This document shows positions 1 through 6,024 of a DNA stretch of 7,755 bases, in pieces. Under the pieces are notes generated by a model. The model did not search any database, had not been told where the DNA came from, and saw only the letters and a list, made by a program, of their open reading frames with translations. The stretch covers positions 1 to 7,755 of the forward strand of contig NIUZ01000147.1 in the NCBI GenBank assembly GCA_002254285.1. Direction: 5' to 3'. Position numbers and translations under genes: made by a program. The stretch comes from Bacteroidetes bacterium 4572_112. GTDB lineage: Bacteria; Bacteroidota; Bacteroidia; Bacteroidales; UBA1556. The number at the start of each line of letters is the position of its first letter. Position 1 is the first letter of the stretch.

Positions 1-75
1 TACTTAATTATTAATGGTTAATTATTATCCATTGAAAACTAAGATTGATTGAATAAGACAAATAAACGATTAAAC

Positions 76-95
76 CGCCCGCCTTACGGCAGGCG
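76..95. repeat. GC-rich palindromic repeat in the acn leader
   Basis: CGCCCGCC and GGCAGGCG form an 8-bp stem with one C/A mismatch around the loop TTAC. In an AT-rich leader this GC-rich block stands out and resembles the CCTGCC palindromes at 2408, 2566 and 7732, so it is probably a diverged member of the same dispersed family. It lies 23 nt before the aconitase ATG and interrupts an A/C-rich tract with recurring AATAAAC on both sides. It could affect the acn 5' end if transcribed. The rest of 1-118 shows no gene; TAAGATTG at 40-47 is at best a weak -7 box. Confidence 0.55.
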
Positions 96-118
96 AATAA
101 ACAAATAAACACAAACAC

Positions 119-2380
119 ATGTTAGTAGATATGAATTTAGTTCGTTCCGTTTATAAGAAAATGGAAGAGAATGTTGACGCGACAAGAGAGCGTTTGGGTC
201 ATCCGATGACTTTAGCTGAGAAGATATTATACTCTCACCTTTATAATAAAGAGAATACTGTTTTTAAGCGTAGCGAGAGCTATGTAGACTTTAAAGTTGA
301 CCGTGTGGCAATGCAAGATGCAACTGCACAAATGGCTTTATTACAGTTTATGAATGCAGGTAAAGCAAAGGTAGCAGTACCTTCATCGGTACACTGCGAT
401 CACCTTATTATTGCTTATAAAGGAGCAAAAGATGATCTTTCGGATGCTGTAATTACAAATAAAGAGGTTTATAACTTCCTTGAGTCAGTTTCTAATAAAT
501 ATGGTATAGGTTTCTGGAAGCCAGGTGCTGGAATTATTCACCAAGTGGTACTTGAGAATTATGCTTTCCCTGGTGGATTGATGATTGGTACAGACTCACA
601 TACTGTTAATGCTGGTGGACTAGGAATGGTTGCTGTTGGTGTTGGTGGAGCTGATGCTGTAGATGTAATGGCCGATATGCCTTGGGAGCTAAAATTCCCA
701 AAACTTATTGGTATAAAACTTACTGGTAAGCTTAATGAGTGGACTGCTGCTAAGGATATTATCCTTAAAGTTGCGGGTATCCTAACTGTAAAAGGTGGTA
801 CTGGTGCTATTGTTGAGTATTTTGGCGATGGTGCTGAGTCTCTTTCTGCTACTGGTAAAGCTACTATCTGTAATATGGGAGCTGAAATAGGAGCTACAAA
901 TTCTGTTTTTGCTTATGATAAAAACATGGCAGATTACTTAAACGCTACTAACCGCTCTGAGGTTGTTGCTGAGGCTGATAAAGTTGCGCATCACCTACGT
1001 GCTGATGATGAGGTTTATGCTAATCCAGAAAAATATTATGATGAGGTTGTGGAAATTAATCTTGATGAATTAGTTCCTCACCTTAATGGTCCTTTCACTC
1101 CAGATCGTGCTACTTCGGTTGCTGATATGACTGATGAAATGACTAAAAATGATTGGCCACAAAAAGTAGAGTGGGGTCTTATCGGATCTTGTACGAACTC
1201 TTCGTATGAGGATTTAGCTCGTGCTGCTTCTGTTGCAAAACAAGCGGTTGCTAAAGGTCTTAAGGTAAAAGCTGATTTGGGTATCAACCCAGGTTCGGAG
1301 CAGGTACGTTATACTGCTGCTCGCGATGGTTTGCTAGAGATTTTTGAAGATCTTGGAGCTACTATATTTACTAATGCTTGTGGCCCTTGTATTGGTCAGT
1401 GGAATCGTGAAGGTCAGGAAGATGAGCCAAAGAATACTATCGTTCATTCTTTCAACCGTAACTTTACTAAACGTGCTGATGGAAACCCAAATACTCACGC
1501 TTTTGTAGCTTCTCCAGAAATGGTTACTGCTCTTGCAATTTCGGGTCGTTTGGATTTCAATCCTTTAACTGATACTATTACTAACGAAAATGGTGAGGAA
1601 GTTACTTTAGATATTCCTACTGGTGATGCTCTTCCAAAAGCAGGTTATGCTGTTGAGGATGCTGGTTATCAAGCTCCTGCTGCTGATGGTAGTGCTGTAA
1701 CTGTTGATGTTTCTCCTACTTCTGATCGCCTTCAACTTCTTACTCCTTTTGCTGAGTGGAATGGTGAGGATTATAAAGGAATGAACCTTTTGATTAAAGC
1801 TAAAGGTAAGTGTACTACCGACCATATTTCTATGGCGGGTCCTTGGTTGAAATATCGTGGTCACTTAGATAATATTTCTAATAATATGCTAATTGGAGCT
1901 ATCAACTATTATAATGAGGAGTCTAATAAAGTTAAGAATCAGCTTGATGGTGAATACTTAGGTGTTCCTGATGCTGCTCGTGCTTATAAGGTTGCTGGTA
2001 ATGGATCTGTTGTAATTGGTGACGAAAACTATGGTGAGGGGTCTTCTCGTGAGCACGCTGCTATGGAGCCTCGTAACTTAGGTGTTAAGGCTGTGATTGT
2101 ACGTTCTTTTGCTCGTATTCACGAAACTAACCTTAAAAAGCAAGGAGTACTAGGTCTTACTTTCGCTAATCCTGATGATTACGATAAGATAATGGAAGGT
2201 GATACTTTCGATATCATAGGTCTTAAAACTTTTGCGCCAGGCAAACCTCTTACTGCTGTTATTCATCATGCTGATGGTAATTCAGAAGAGATTGTTGTTA
2301 ATCACACTTTCAACCAAAATCAAATTGATTGGTTTAAGTCTGGTTCGGCTCTTAATTTAATTCGCAAAAATAACAAATAG
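119..2380 (+). CDS. acn: Aconitate hydratase, mitochondrial type
   Basis: A 753-residue cytoplasmic [4Fe-4S] enzyme that isomerises citrate to isocitrate through cis-aconitate in the TCA cycle. The sequence follows mitochondrial aconitase almost end to end. Visible motifs are HCDH (92-95), GTDSHT (157-162), GSCTNSS with cluster Cys358, CGPC with Cys421 and Cys424, NRNFTKR with Arg447 and Arg452, Arg580 in KYRGHLDN, and GSSREHAA with Ser642-Ser643-Arg644. From the cluster cysteines onward the numbering equals that of mature pig-heart aconitase, from memory of that family; the N-terminal part is six residues shorter. All catalytic and cluster residues are present. The second ATG (codon 5, position 131) is an equally possible start, since there is no Shine-Dalgarno and the leader is A/C-rich. 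No targeting sequence is present, as expected in a bacterium. icd follows 365 nt downstream on the same strand. Confidence 0.97.
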   Translation: MLVDMNLVRSVYKKMEENVDATRERLGHPMTLAEKILYSHLYNKENTVFKRSESYVDFKVDRVAMQDATAQMALLQFMNAGKAKVAVPSSVHCDHLIIAYKGAKDDLSDAVITNKEVYNFLESVSNKYGIGFWKPGAGIIHQVVLENYAFPGGLMIGTDSHTVNAGGLGMVAVGVGGADAVDVMADMPWELKFPKLIGIKLTGKLNEWTAAKDIILKVAGILTVKGGTGAIVEYFGDGAESLSATGKATICNMGAEIGATNSVFAYDKNMADYLNATNRSEVVAEADKVAHHLRADDEVYANPEKYYDEVVEINLDELVPHLNGPFTPDRATSVADMTDEMTKNDWPQKVEWGLIGSCTNSSYEDLARAASVAKQAVAKGLKVKADLGINPGSEQVRYTAARDGLLEIFEDLGATIFTNACGPCIGQWNREGQEDEPKNTIVHSFNRNFTKRADGNPNTHAFVASPEMVTALAISGRLDFNPLTDTITNENGEEVTLDIPTGDALPKAGYAVEDAGYQAPAADGSAVTVDVSPTSDRLQLLTPFAEWNGEDYKGMNLLIKAKGKCTTDHISMAGPWLKYRGHLDNISNNMLIGAINYYNEESNKVKNQLDGEYLGVPDAARAYKVAGNGSVVIGDENYGEGSSREHAAMEPRNLGVKAVIVRSFARIHETNLKKQGVLGLTFANPDDYDKIMEGDTFDIIGLKTFAPGKPLTAVIHHADGNSEEIVVNHTFNQNQIDWFKSGSALNLIRKNNK

Positions 2381-2394
2381 GACTAGCCAAAAGA

Positions 2395-2444
2395 TCGTCA
2401 ATTTCTTCCTGCCTACCGACAGGGAGGCGTTGCCGATTTTTGAC
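2395..2444 (+). terminator. Probable acn terminator with a palindrome nested inside
   Basis: TCGTCAATTTCTT (2395-2407) begins 15 nt after the acn stop, and GATTTTTGAC (2435-2444) follows. The same 13-base left part and nearly the same right part (GATTTTGAC) form the strong hairpin after icd at 5043-5068. Here the two parts are separated by a degenerate CCTGCC palindrome plus CGTTGCC instead of a short loop. I read this as the same terminator type with a repeat inserted in its loop. There is no long U tract directly after it, so efficiency is uncertain. Confidence 0.45.
2408..2427. repeat. Degenerate CCTGCC palindrome
   Basis: CCTGCCTACCGACAGGGAGG differs at three positions from the perfect 20-bp palindrome at 7732-7751. 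The substitutions break rather than preserve pairing, which suggests an old, decaying copy. It sits between the two arms of the probable acn terminator. Confidence 0.6.
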
Positions 2445-2511
2445 CAAGCCTAAATAATATTTATAAATATATTTTGTGAGAATTTGTCAATAACGAGGCT
2501 TGCGAAAGGAT

Positions 2512-2556
2512 GAAAAAACGGAGTTTACATTTAGTAAATGTAGCTTTTTTATTTCG
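2512..2556 (+). terminator. Hairpin followed by a U tract between acn and icd
   Basis: TACATTTA (2526-2533) and TAAATGTA (2535-2542) are exact reverse complements around one base, so a real loop would be 3-5 nt. A run of A (2513-2518) on the left faces the T run GCTTTTTT (2543-2550) on the right, extending the stem over a small internal loop. Further out, GGCTTGCG (2497-2504) and GAGCGTAACGCC (2556-2567) show weak extra complementarity. The shape fits an intrinsic terminator, here a second one for acn or for antisense transcripts. It could instead be a structured repeat. Confidence 0.5.
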
Positions 2557-2565
2557 AGCGTAACG

Positions 2566-2585
2566 CCTGCCTGCCGGTAGGTAGG
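2566..2585. repeat. CCTGCC palindrome copy with wobble pairs
   Basis: CCTGCCTGCC is followed directly by GGTAGGTAGG. The two halves pair along their full length if two G-U pairs are allowed, so the RNA on the plus strand keeps a 20-nt foldback even though the DNA palindrome is imperfect. It differs from the perfect copy at 7732-7751 at two positions, both C to T in the right half. Confidence 0.75.
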
Positions 2586-2607
2586 AAGTGATAGGCAAAT
2601 TACCGAA

Positions 2608-2615
2608 TAAGTTTG
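2608..2615 (+). promoter_or_regulatory. Possible Bacteroidota -7 promoter box for icd
   Basis: TAAGTTTG matches the Bacteroidota housekeeping -7 consensus TAnnTTTG exactly. I see no convincing TTTG -33 element 17-23 nt upstream, so support is partial. If active, transcription would begin near 2620 and the icd mRNA would carry a leader of about 125 nt containing the whole 2631-2728 hairpin. Confidence 0.3.
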
Positions 2616-2630
2616 ATTAAAAATAATTTA

Positions 2631-2728
2631 AGATTAAAATAGAGCATTGTTTTCGTCATACTGAGTGATTTTTCCTTAGAAAAATTGTACCGAAGTAAGA
2701 CGAAACTATTGCTGCTCTATTTTGATCT
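2631..2728. repeat. 98-nt imperfect inverted repeat in the icd leader
   Basis: The outer arms, 2631-2646 and 2713-2728, pair over 16 bp with one G-U. The middle pairs TTTCGTC (2651-2657) with GACGAAA (2699-2705) and TACT (2659-2662) with AGTA (2694-2697). The apex is a perfect 7-bp stem, ATTTTTC (2668-2674) with GAAAAAT (2679-2685), around CTTA. It ends 17 nt before the icd ATG. Motifs like GTCATACTGAG and CCGAAGTAAGAC resemble interspersed palindromes I associate with Bacteroidota genomes, so it may be a MITE-like repeat; it may equally act as an mRNA leader structure. Confidence 0.7.
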
Positions 2729-2745
2729 TTTAAAACACACAAACA

Positions 2746-4965
2746 ATGAATAAGAAAATAATCTGGACCAAGATTGATGAAGCTCCAGCACTAGCAACAT
2801 ACTCGTTGCTCCCAATAGTAAATGCTTTCACAAAAGCAGCAGGTGTAGAGGTAGAAACTCGTGACATCTCTCTTCCAGGACGTATAATCTCTACATTCCC
2901 TGATTTCCTTACTGAGGATCAGAAGATGAATGATGAGCTTGCTTTTTTAGGCGAGTTGGTTCAAAAGCCAGAGGCGAATATTATTAAATTGCCTAATATT
3001 TCTGCTTCAATTCCTCAGCTTAAAGCTGCTATTGCAGAATTGCAAGCTAAAGGATATAAGCTTCCTGAATACCCAGAAGAGCCAAAAACTGATGAAGAAA
3101 AAGAACTTAATGCTCGCTATGCAAAATGCTTAGGTAGTGCAGTAAATCCTGTACTTCGTGAAGGTAACTCTGACCGTCGTGTTGCTCCTTCTGTTAAAGC
3201 TTATGCTCAAAAGAATCCTAAGAAATTAGGTGCTTGGTCTGGCGATTCTAAATCGCATGTTGCATGGATGGAAGATGGTGATTTTTACGGAAACGAAAAA
3301 TCAGTAGTTATCGAAAAAGCTACTACTGTAAATTACGAATTTGTAGCTGCTGATGGTAGTGTTACTGTTCTTAAAGAAAATATGCCATTATTAGCGGGTG
3401 AGGTTCTTGATGGTACTTATATGAGTGTAAAAGCTCTTAGTAATTTCATTGAGGAGCAAATTGCTGAGGCTAAAAAAGAAGGAATTCTTTTCTCTGTTCA
3501 CTTAAAAGCTACTATGATGAAGGTTTCTGACCCAGTTATCTTTGGTCAGTTTGTAAAGGTTTTCTTCAAAGATGTATTTGCTAAGCATGCAGCTACATTC
3601 AATGAGCTTGGAATTAATGCTAATTTAGGTCTTGGCGATTTATATAATAAAATTGCTAATCTTGATGATGCTAAGCGTAAGGAGATAGAAGCAGATATTA
3701 ATGCTGTTTATGAAAATGCTCCTGCACTTGCAATGGTAGATTCTGATAAAGGTATTACTAACTTACATGCTAGTAACGATATTATTATCGATGCTTCAAT
3801 GCCTGTTGTAATTCGCGATAGTGGTAAAATGTGGAATGCTGATGGACAGTTACAAGATACTGTTGCTATTATTCCAGATCGTTGTTACTCAACTTTCTAT
3901 CAAGAGGCTATCTCTTATTGTAAAGAGAATGGCGCTTTCGATCCTTCAACAATGGGTAATGTTGCCAATGTTGGTCTTATGGCTCAAAAAGCTGAAGAAT
4001 ATGGTTCACACGACAAAACTTTCTTCCCTCCAGCAGACGGAATTATCCGTGTTGTAGATGCTAATGGTACTACTTTATTGGAGCATAATGTTGAAGAAGG
4101 TGATATTTACCGTGGTTGCCAAGCTAAGGATCTTCCTATTCAGGATTGGGTTAAGCTTGCTGTAAACCGTGCTCGTGCTACTGGTAATCCTGCTGTTTTC
4201 TGGTTGGATAGCGCTCGTGCTCACGATGCTCAATTAATTACTAAGGTTGAAAAATATCTTAAAGATCACGATACTGAAGGATTAGAAATTCATATTATGT
4301 CTCCAGTGGATGCAATGAAATTTACTCTTCCTCGTGTAAGCAAAGGTTTGGATACTATTTCTGTAACAGGTAATGCTCTTAGAGATTATTTAACAGATTT
4401 ATTTCCAATTCTAGAGCTTGCTTCTAGTTCAAAAATGCTTTCTATAGTCCCTCTTCTTAATGGTGGTGGATTATTTGAAACTGGTGCTGGTGGATCTGCT
4501 CCTAAGCACGTACAGCAGTTCAATAAAGAAGGTCACTTACGTTGGGATTCCTTAGGCGAGTTCCTTGCTCTTACAGTTTCTCTTGAGCATTTGGCTAATA
4601 ACTATGACAACCCAAGAGCGATGTTACTTTCTAAAACATTAGATGTAGCAGTAGCTCAATATTTGGATAATAAGCGCGCACCATCTCGTAAAGCTGGTGA
4701 GATTGATAATCGTGGTACTCATATGTTCTTGGCTCAGTATTGGGCTGTAGCTTTGGCTGAACAAAATGATGATACCGATATGAAAGAAGTATTTACAAAG
4801 GTTGCTACGCAATTAAAAGACAATGAAGCTACGATTCTTGCTGAAATTGCTGCTGCCGAAGGTAAAGCTACTGACATAGGTGGTTATTATATGCCTAACG
4901 ACGATTTAGCTTTTAAAGCTATGCGTCCTAGTGCTACTCTTAATAATATCATTGACAGTATCTAA
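2746..4965 (+). CDS. icd: NADP-dependent isocitrate dehydrogenase, monomeric
   Basis: A 739-residue cytoplasmic enzyme (EC 1.1.1.42, IDH-II family) that oxidatively decarboxylates isocitrate to 2-oxoglutarate and makes NADPH. Length and sequence fit the monomeric family, which is unrelated in overall sequence to the dimeric 400-residue enzyme. Compared from memory with the Azotobacter vinelandii enzyme and shifted by one residue, the substrate and metal ligands are all present: Ser131, Asn134, Arg138, Arg144 in GSAVNPVLREGNSDRR, Lys254 in HLKATMMKVSDP, Asp349 in IIIDASMP, Tyr419, and Arg546-Asp547 with Asp551 in LRDYLTD. The NADP-binding residues are His588 (APKHVQQ), Arg599 and Arg648 (APSRKAGE), supporting NADP rather than NAD. 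The ATG follows ACACACAAACA, an A/C-rich leader without Shine-Dalgarno. It works directly after aconitase but is probably transcribed separately, and it ends in its own terminator. Confidence 0.97.
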   Translation: MNKKIIWTKIDEAPALATYSLLPIVNAFTKAAGVEVETRDISLPGRIISTFPDFLTEDQKMNDELAFLGELVQKPEANIIKLPNISASIPQLKAAIAELQAKGYKLPEYPEEPKTDEEKELNARYAKCLGSAVNPVLREGNSDRRVAPSVKAYAQKNPKKLGAWSGDSKSHVAWMEDGDFYGNEKSVVIEKATTVNYEFVAADGSVTVLKENMPLLAGEVLDGTYMSVKALSNFIEEQIAEAKKEGILFSVHLKATMMKVSDPVIFGQFVKVFFKDVFAKHAATFNELGINANLGLGDLYNKIANLDDAKRKEIEADINAVYENAPALAMVDSDKGITNLHASNDIIIDASMPVVIRDSGKMWNADGQLQDTVAIIPDRCYSTFYQEAISYCKENGAFDPSTMGNVANVGLMAQKAEEYGSHDKTFFPPADGIIRVVDANGTTLLEHNVEEGDIYRGCQAKDLPIQDWVKLAVNRARATGNPAVFWLDSARAHDAQLITKVEKYLKDHDTEGLEIHIMSPVDAMKFTLPRVSKGLDTISVTGNALRDYLTDLFPILELASSSKMLSIVPLLNGGGLFETGAGGSAPKHVQQFNKEGHLRWDSLGEFLALTVSLEHLANNYDNPRAMLLSKTLDVAVAQYLDNKRAPSRKAGEIDNRGTHMFLAQYWAVALAEQNDDTDMKEVFTKVATQLKDNEATILAEIAAAEGKATDIGGYYMPNDDLAFKAMRPSATLNNIIDSI

Positions 4966-4971
4966 GAGTCT

Positions 4972-5016
4972 TTGCAAGAAAATGCAAAATACTGCTTATT
5001 TTCGTTTTTTTTGCAA
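4972..5016 (+). terminator. Weak A/T hairpin after icd
   Basis: TTGCAAGAAAATGCAAAA (4972-4989) can pair with TTTTCGTTTTTTTTGCAA (4999-5016) apart from a short internal mismatch. It begins seven nt after the icd stop and is A-U rich, so on its own it is a weak stop. It may serve as 3'-end protection in front of the stronger hairpin that follows. Confidence 0.3.
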
Positions 5017-5030
5017 TTATAATATAAATA

Positions 5031-5088
5031 GCTAATCAGAAGTCGTCAATTTCTTTTTTGATTTTGACGATTTCTGAATTAGCTTTTT
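5031..5088 (+). terminator. Strong intrinsic terminator of icd
   Basis: GCTAATCAGAAGTCGTCAA (from 5031) pairs with TTGACGATTTCTGAATTAGC (5064-5083), about 19 bp with a single bulged base and one G-U pair. It is followed by TTTTT (5084-5088). The left arm is preceded by A-rich sequence, so the structure could also stop transcription from the opposite side. Its inner arm sequence recurs after acn at 2395-2444. Confidence 0.8.
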
Positions 5089-5110
5089 ATTAAAAATAAA
5101 TCACAAACCA

Positions 5111-5321
5111 ATCCCGAAGGGGTGATATTATTGTAGCAATGTGATTAACATTGCAAATCCCGAAGGGATGATATTATTGTAGCAATGTGATTAACATTGC
5201 AAATCCCGAAGGGATGATAATATTATCGCAATGTGAATAACATTGCAAATCCCGAAGGGATGATATTATTGTAGCAATGTGATAGCAATGTGATTAACAT
5301 TGCAAATAACCCCGAAGGGGT
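5111..5321 (+). repeat. Tandem array of two-hairpin REP-like units
   Basis: Units begin at 5111, 5157, 5203 and 5249, with a partial fifth at 5309. The first three are exactly 46 bp. Each full unit has hairpin A, ATCCC-GAA-GGGAT, then TGATATTATTGTA, then hairpin B, GCAATGT-GATTA-ACATTGC, then a short A-rich joint. Hairpin A is ATCCC/GGGGT in unit 1, ATCCC/GGGAT in units 2-4 and ACCCC/GGGGT in unit 5, so pairing is kept. Unit 3 has a changed spacer (TGATAATATTATC) and loop GAATA. Unit 4 is 60 bp because AGCAATGTGAT is duplicated (5273-5283, 5284-5294) and three bases precede unit 5. Unit 5 lacks hairpin B and runs into the transposase leader. There are no unique spacers, so this is not CRISPR. 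Confidence 0.9.
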
Positions 5322-5342
5322 GATATTATTATTGATGACAAT

Positions 5343-5828
5343 ATAATTATTAATTATGCCAGGTACATATTCACAGATATATATTCAATATGTTTTTGCC
5401 GTAAAAGGCAGAGCAAATTTATTGCATGATGATTGGAGAGATGAGCTATTCAAATATATATCTGGAATAATAACAGGAAAAGGTCAAAAAGCAATTATTG
5501 TTAATGGTTATAGAGACCATGTTCATGTTTTTGTAGGACTAAAACCTTCAATGAAGATATCTGATTTAATACGTGATATTAAAAATAATTCTTCAAATTT
5601 CATTAATAGTAATAATTGGATTAAGGGTAAGTTCTCGTGGCAAGAGGGCTATGGAGTGTTTACATATTCTCACTCACAGATTGATAATGTTTATAATTAC
5701 ATATTGAACCAAGAATCTCATCATGCTAAGAAAACTTTTAAGGAAGAGTATATTGAATTCTTGAAAAAGTTTGATATTAAGTATGAAGAAAACTATTTGT
5801 TTGAGTGGATTGATTAATTAATAATTAT
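5343..5828. repeat. 14-bp inverted repeat bracketing the transposase gene
   Basis: ATAATTATTAATTA (5343-5356) ends on the A of the start ATG. Its exact reverse complement TAATTAATAATTAT (5815-5828) starts on the TAA stop codon. With a one-base gap the match continues outward into CAA/TTG. The repeat is purely A/T, so chance cannot be excluded in this genome, but its precise fit to both ends of the gene is notable. Confidence 0.5.
5356..5817 (+). CDS. tnpA: IS200-like Y1 transposase (REP-associated tyrosine transposase, RAYT)
   Basis: A 153-residue single-strand DNA endonuclease of the Transposase_17 (Y1_Tnp) family. The N-terminus, TYSQIYIQYVFAVKGR, is typical of the family and fixes the start. 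The metal-binding HUH motif is HVH at 55-57 (RDHVHVFVGL). FSWQEGYGVFTYS (93-105) is the conserved central motif. The nucleophile is most likely Tyr115 in NYILNQESHH, followed by the family tail EEYIEFLKKFDIKYEENYLFEW. The gene is full length with all catalytic residues, so it is probably active. Such enzymes nick and join single-stranded DNA at hairpins and, as RAYTs, act on neighbouring REP hairpins; here the flanking array supplies the likely substrates. No tnpB or second orf is nearby. The leader lacks the AACA-ATG context of the neighbouring genes. Classification as RAYT rather than a mobile IS200 rests on the flanking repeats. Confidence 0.9.
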   Translation: MPGTYSQIYIQYVFAVKGRANLLHDDWRDELFKYISGIITGKGQKAIIVNGYRDHVHVFVGLKPSMKISDLIRDIKNNSSNFINSNNWIKGKFSWQEGYGVFTYSHSQIDNVYNYILNQESHHAKKTFKEEYIEFLKKFDIKYEENYLFEWID

Positions 5829-5831
5829 TTG

Positions 5832-5854
5832 CATAATGCCACCCTTTCAGGGTT
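5832..5854 (-). repeat. REP-like hairpin, inverted copy 1
   Basis: On the plus strand ACCCT-TTC-AGGGT lies at 5841-5853. Its reverse complement, AACCCTGAAAGGGTGGCATTAT, aligns with the last upstream unit, AACCCCGAAGGGGTGATATTAT, at 18 of 22 positions. Two of the four differences are a compensatory C-G to T-A change in the stem. It lies 15 nt after the transposase stop and points in the opposite direction to the upstream array. It is followed by TTTTT on the plus strand, so it could also weakly terminate the transposase transcript. Confidence 0.75.
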
Positions 5855-5876
5855 TTTAATAATTAGTTTAGTTTTT

Positions 5877-5913
5877 TTATAATAATATCAGCCCTTTGGG
5901 CTTATTATTATAA
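5877..5913 (-). repeat. REP-like hairpin, inverted copy 2, extended stem
   Basis: TTATAATAATATCAGCCC (5877-5894) pairs with GGGCTTATTATTATAA (5898-5913), with loop TTT and a two-base bulge. Read on the minus strand the core is AGCCC-AAA-GGGCT followed by TGATATTATTAT, identical to the upstream units over 12 bases after the hairpin. The second stem pair is G-C here, against T-A or C-G upstream. The A/T extension of the stem is seen only in this copy. It may also work as a bidirectional terminator between the transposase and the flavoprotein gene. Confidence 0.8.
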
Positions 5914-6024
5914 TTTCAATTAACTAATAGTGAATCACATATGAACTTAAAGAGTTAGACCTTGATTTCTTTGGTTATTTCAATTAAACAAATAAGTATT
6001 TAAACAATTAAACACATATTAACA

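Larger units (their letters stand above)
5110..5913. mobile_element. RAYT-REP module: Y1 transposase gene with its hairpin repeats
   Basis: The module comprises a direct array of REP-like hairpins (5111-5321), the transposase gene (5356-5817), and two copies of the same hairpin in reverse orientation (5832-5854 and 5877-5902). Upstream copies read hairpin then TGATATTATT; the reverse complement of 5877-5902 reads AGCCCAAAGGGC then TGATATTATT. Inverted REPs around a REP-associated tyrosine transposase are the known arrangement for domesticated IS200-like elements (RAYTs). I see no classical target-site duplication and no accessory tnpB. The outer limits are drawn at the outermost recognisable hairpins. 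Confidence 0.7.

Noticed and set aside
1..47. TTAATTATT direct repeat (4-12, 18-26) and TAAGATTG (40-47) as an acn promoter
   Set aside because: The -7 box has one mismatch and no -33 partner, and the repeat is low-complexity A/T sequence.
119..133. Choice of codon 5 ATG (131) as the acn start
   Set aside because: Cannot be excluded, but nothing in the leader favours it over the first ATG, so the longer form is kept.
1078..1864. Two minus-strand open frames (1078-1287, 1607-1864) within acn
   Set aside because: Both lie entirely inside a strongly conserved coding region and show no domain or start signal of their own.
2445..2502. Inverted repeat CAAGCCT / AGGCTTG across 2445-2451 and 2496-2502
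   Set aside because: Only seven base pairs across a 44-nt A/T-rich gap; too little to claim a separate structure.
3821..4057. A 78-codon plus-strand open frame inside icd
   Set aside because: Out-of-frame reading of conserved icd sequence; no family resemblance.
5111..5321. Tandem repeats resembling a CRISPR array
   Set aside because: The full 46-bp unit repeats without any unique spacers, and there are no cas genes; the units are paired hairpins next to a transposase.
5914..6024. ATTTCAATTAA occurring twice upstream of the flavoprotein gene as a regulatory direct repeat
   Set aside because: A/T-rich words of this length are expected by chance here, and no promoter element is positioned relative to them.
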